Positions 59,914-64,000 of a stretch of DNA of 64,000 nucleotides are shown one piece after another (positions within the stretch are counted from its first letter, which is position 1; every line of letters starts with the position of its first letter). A model generated the notes under the pieces. It was not told the DNA's origin and did no database searches. It worked only from the letters and a program-made list of their open reading frames with translations. Made by a program: the position numbers and the translations under genes. The stretch comes from Panax quinquefolius (lineage: Eukaryota > Streptophyta > Magnoliopsida > Apiales > Araliaceae): the NCBI GenBank assembly GCA_020205615.1, contig CM035151.1, positions 16,656,322 to 16,720,321 on the forward strand. The letters are read 5' to 3'.

Positions 59914-61439
59914 TGGGACTTTGGAGTTGATTTGTACGCGGATGACTTTTTTCTTTTTGGGCAGACGTTTTTACAAATCTAAATTTCTCGCTCTATTTTA
60001 GAAAAAAAAAGAGTTTAATTTGCACCACAAAAATACTAACAAAATTGACTTTTTTTTTTAATGATAATTAAATGACATAATAATTTAGTATTTATTACGA
60101 TGATTATATTTGGGATATAATATTAATCTTAAATGTCTTGTTTTATTTTAAATTTAGATTTAAAATTATTAGTCCAGCTTATAAAATGACTTAAAATTAT
60201 TTAATATTATGCTCAACTAGGTATTATAATCCCGAGATTCTAAGATTAATAGTCTTGTAATTATAATATCATGAATTATAATATTTTGGCAAAAAAACAT
60301 GGTCTTAGAATCTTGTTGCTATGTGATACGGCAAAATTTATGCCTTTGCAAAATTTATCAATACACGGAATTGGTAGAAATTATAAGAGGGTCCCACATA
60401 TTATACATCCTTCCACAAAAGTTACCACTAATACTTATCTATTTAACTGACAATCAAATAGTCGACATAAAACATTCGCAATATATATTATTATTCTCAA
60501 GGTTATTATCACAAATTCATTATTATGCTATGACTATTATATTAAACAACAAATTTAGGAATAAAAATGAAATAAAAATATAATTTTGAAAATGAAACTT
60601 TCTTTCTTGGTTGGGCTACTATTTAGTTTGTTGTGTTAAGTTTATTCCCATGTTCCCAATTGCTGTTTTGTTTCTTGTTGAGTTTTATAGCAATGTTCAC
60701 ACAAGATTGCATCTATTTGTATGGTCATATATCATATGAGCAATTGGTACCAAATAGGTCCAGCAAGTGGATGAAACCATGCGTCAAACGTTAGAGAAGT
60801 AGAAAGAGACAGATTCATTGTACCCCTCCATCACTGCAAGAAGATTCAATTCACAAGGAATAATCACTGTAGTTCTCACATTTGCCAAAAAATTTTGTAT
60901 AAATAAACAAAAAGAAATTTTTATTTTTTGCTAATTTGGGGAAGGGAAATTTGAACCTAGGAGCTCTGGTTTGATATTTTTAGCGTAGTATTAACTATAA
61001 TGTATATATTAAATAATTTTATACTCATTTCATTCAAAATTATATGATTATTATCGATTCTTAAAAGTATAAAATTATAGAAGGAGTATTATATTTGTGT
61101 AATTATCACTTAAGATGTCCCTATATTAATATTCATTAGAACTGATGAGATCTTAGTCTAGTGATTAAGACTGATGTATTGTGACTTTTAAGTCGGACGG
61201 GGTAACTAGCTTCATCAAGTCACCTTCTGAACTTTCTCGACTTTTATCTTAATAGAAGAGTCATACTAGCTAGTGGATTAAATGACAATCGGTAGTTTGA
61301 TTAATTCTTGATATTGTTTATTGTAATTTATTTTGTCTTGTGAGTATACGAATGGATTAGTTTGTAATTTGACGAGTATTTGATTGATTAATATGTAATT
61401 TGACTTTAGTTAAATGCTCTGAAGCGAGTTATATCAATA
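59911..61439. other. Non-coding interval with a paralogous empty site
   Basis: 60345-60545 matches 42440-42490 joined to 43078-43235, that is, the flanks of the Pack-MULE-like element without the element. 61021-61089 looks like a tiny Stowaway remnant (TACTCATTTCATTCAAAATT ... AGAAGGAGTA). No gene is seen. Confidence 0.6.
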
Positions 61440-61995
61440 AATTATTTAAGAATTTCTCTTTACTGGCGCACAATTAGATTAACCTAACCCTTTCCTCGAC
61501 AGAATTTCCTTAGACATTGTCAATAATGCTATCTAATAATATTATTCAAATAATATGAATTATTGATCTGATAATGAAAAATAATGTGCAATAACAATTA
61601 TTGAAACAATAATAATATAAAAATAATGTGCAATACTAGTGTCTTCTTGTGTAATGACGGCGTACATTTCATTTTACCCATGAGGGTATTCCAACAATGT
61701 TATGAATTGCTATAATCGTTATTTAAAAATTATTCGTGTCGTTTTCTTCGTAAGCAGTTTTTTCCTTTATAGGGCCATTAAATGGTTTGCGTAGTAAATG
61801 CGAATAATATTCTCCGACAATGAAGAATATTCCACCACCAAACTAATATTAAACAACAATGAATATTTTATAACCACTTGCTTATTTTAAAAAAATTTAC
61901 ATATATCACCCTTAACTATAACCTTTTATCAATTTAACCATTTACTAAATAGAAAAATTAAATACTTGTAATTTCATAAAATCTGGAGTTTTACA
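61440..61995 (-). mobile_element. Inverted gypsy family A LTR fragment
   Basis: It matches the inverted LTR from about 20770 to 21387: CCTTAGACATTG(T/C)CAATAATG, AATAATATGAATTATTG, AACAACAATGAATATTTTATAACCACTTGC, ending GGAGTTTTACA. It is more diverged than the 18645-21390 copy. Confidence 0.75.
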
Positions 61996-63102
61996 AAAGT
62001 TATCTTCGTCCTGGGTGCGAAGAGGAATTTAGCAACACAATTATGATTGTGAATTATTCACATGATTGTGGATAGGAATTGTTGATTGATATTACATGGA
62101 TAAAATATTGTTGATGAACTTTTAACATGAAGAAGAAAATAGACATTTTGGTATATTTGACTCTTCTAATGGATTGTTCGTTCCGCTGCAAATATGGTTG
62201 GAAAGTTTTATCATCTACCATATGTTCTAAATCTCTGATTTATTACCGACGAATGCTGTTGATAATTTGATTATATTTAGTTATGATATTCTTTACTGGG
62301 CTATTTGTGTTCACCTTTGCTTCTCACAATTCCTTTTCTGTGTAATAAGAGTGTAATTTGGGTCGAAGCGGGGAATAACGGGGGAATAGAAGCAGTCTAT
62401 AATCGTTGAAGTTTCCCACCAAACAGTATGGAAATAATTTTATTGAGAACTTTAAAATGTTTGTGTCGTATTTTATACGTCATTTAACCATTGATTTTGG
62501 TGAACCGAATAAGTTGAGGTGAACCCAACTTTGGAAGGGTGTTTTGTCATTTATCATATACAAGATGTCTAACCACATACGACTTCATGTTATCATAAGA
62601 CATGGTAGTGCACATCCTTCACGATTATATCCTCGAAGCACTACCTATATAACCTTGGAGTACGGTTGGAATATAATTCTCAGTATGAGACAATGGAGAT
62701 AAATTATATGGCAAGAGAAGACCCACCATTGGAATGAACAAGATAGTAATCTTCTCATTTTTCTTTGCATGGGGTCTATTAGATCAACCAAGGTTAATTC
62801 TCAAGTCCTATGATATCTATTATAACCTAGAAGCATGGCCTCCCATGTACGAAGGTTTTCTTGAGCAATTTCCAAAGATTTTAATCCCTAAAACAGTTTG
62901 ACTGTAGCTTTATGTAATGTATCTTTGATTTGGAGTGTGGATACTGTATTTGTATTAAAACTCACAGTTTAACTGTGGTCGTATTTTGTACGACAGTTTA
63001 AAAATTAGAATTTGAAGATTTGTATTTGGATTCTGTACCATGTATTTCTTGGCGACCCAGAATAGGTGGGTTGTGTATTGAACCTATTTTGGGGGCGTCA
63101 CA
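61996..63102 (+). mobile_element. Forward LTR tail of a gypsy family A relative
   Basis: The U5-like sequence runs from about 62040 (GACTCTTCTAATGGATTG, GGGCTATTTGTGTTCACC) to the terminal GGGGGCGTCACA. It lies head to head with the inverted fragment before it. It contains at 62320-62930 a block shared with the interior of copy 3 (51575-52080), absent from the other LTRs. Confidence 0.7.
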
Positions 63103-63717
63103 TTAAATGACACTTTCATGCTCGTTTAACCCTTCTACATTCAATTTACACATGGATACTTGCAAGAAGGTTATATCAATTGTAATATATATGTTTGCGA
63201 TTATCCACATCATTTATTCTTAACTAGCATTGTTCATTACTTTAAAACATACATATACTCATGCTGGGTTTACCACCGTTATATCAAACATATAAGAGTC
63301 ATGCTTAGAGACATAATGAATGTAAACATGTCATTCTTCATCTAAGAACTTAACTACTCATACTAAATGTACTTGGTTTAAAAACATATCCAAGTTTACT
63401 TTTGAAACCATTTTAAACTTGAACATTGCAATTCAATACATACAAGGCAACTTCAAAGCTCTTATCGTATGTAGTCAAGTCATGTTAACACGTTCATAAG
63501 ATCAGAATGTATATCACGTCTTTACATGTCAATATCAACCTTCAAAACTTGTATTTTTGTTAGAAATGTTTAATAGCGAGGTCTAACATGCTCATTGTTA
63601 CTATGAAACATATATACATACGTTAATAGGTCTTTCATGCATCTCTACATCATATTAACATGCCTCGAAAATCAGAATACTAACATGCTTCATTTATGCT
63701 AACGTTCGTTTATAAAA
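63103..63717. other. Non-coding interval
   Basis: AT-rich DNA with only short open frames and no recognisable gene. Confidence 0.4.
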
Positions 63718-63960
63718 TAAATTTATTTTCTGGGCCTGTTTGCACAATGGTGTCATGCTGCTGAGAATAACAAAGAAAGAAGGTATGGCTGGGCTACAGT
63801 AGCGCCGAGGCTTAGACTTAACGAAGCACAAGCGAGGAAAGTCGACATCAGTGCTGCCATGGCCATGATGATAAAGCTCGATTCTGCTGCCAAATCCGAA
63901 CCCAGAACTTCCTATTTTAACGATTTAACAGCAAAGATCAAGATACCCATTCTAGCAACA
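63718..63960 (+). CDS. Possible exon fragment near window edge
   Basis: An open frame without a start Met reads ENNKERRYGWATVAPRLRLN, then EAQARKVDISAAMAMMIKLD, and continues to a (TA)n tract at 63963. Its base composition (GC-richer, few stops) differs sharply from the flanking AT-rich DNA and suggests real coding origin. I do not recognise the family. It could be an exon of a gene continuing to the right, or a captured or decayed piece. Confidence 0.35.
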
Positions 63961-64000
63961 TTGATATATATATATATATATATATATACAATACTTATTT

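Noticed and set aside
61140..61270. Possible SINE from the phrase TCTTAGTCTAGTGATTAAGA
   Set aside because: The A-box-like part is weak and no B box follows at the right spacing.

Overview
The window is AT-rich nuclear DNA from a flowering plant, most likely a eudicot. The evidence is an intronless type IIB Ca2+-ATPase gene of the ACA12/ACA13 class, a FAR1/MULE-type transposase relic, and several plant LTR-retrotransposon families with initiator-Met-tRNA-type primer binding sites. No tRNA, rRNA, CRISPR or prokaryotic gene is visible. Apart from the Ca2+-ATPase, nearly everything that can be identified is transposable-element sequence, mostly broken.

Layout. Positions 1-5490 hold a decayed Ty1/copia element (gag to RNase H, then a 1.84-kb 3' LTR). 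It sits inside a Ty3/gypsy element whose remaining gag, protease, RT and integrase C-terminal pieces (5491-7524) run into a 2.6-kb LTR (7525-10134). That LTR in turn abuts, mid-repeat, a third LTR family. From 10135 to 29094 there is a nested cluster of that family: LTR pieces, two copies of a shortened internal region (13219-17438 and 24420-28014), and an inverted solo gypsy LTR (18645-21390) lodged in one LTR.

From 29095 to 45178 lies unique and low-copy DNA. It contains the Ca2+-ATPase (31710-34788, minus strand; one single-base frameshift), several small inverted-repeat elements with 9-10-bp target duplications, a 1.1-kb foldback element bracketed by (TA)n, a tandem segmental duplication, and two head-on Ca2+-ATPase gene fragments. 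From 45179 to 59855 there is a Mutator-like element with terminal inverted repeats of about 760 bp and a FAR1-type transposase pseudogene. It is split by a complete third copy of the short LTR element (48848-57163, TSD TATAA). The right end (59911-64000) has a paralogous empty site, further LTR fragments and a possible exon at the edge.

How it fits together. The LTR cluster is one non-autonomous family: all three internal regions stop at the same point near the start of RT and then carry non-coding DNA with a 57-bp tandem repeat (4 to about 16 copies). The gypsy element at 5491-10134 looks like a relative of the coding parent. The MULE at 45-60 kb and the smaller TIR elements near 37-43 kb suggest that MULE activity shaped the region around the Ca2+-ATPase. 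Repeat copies differ by many small indels at CG-containing sites, so part of the apparent decay may be sequencing error.
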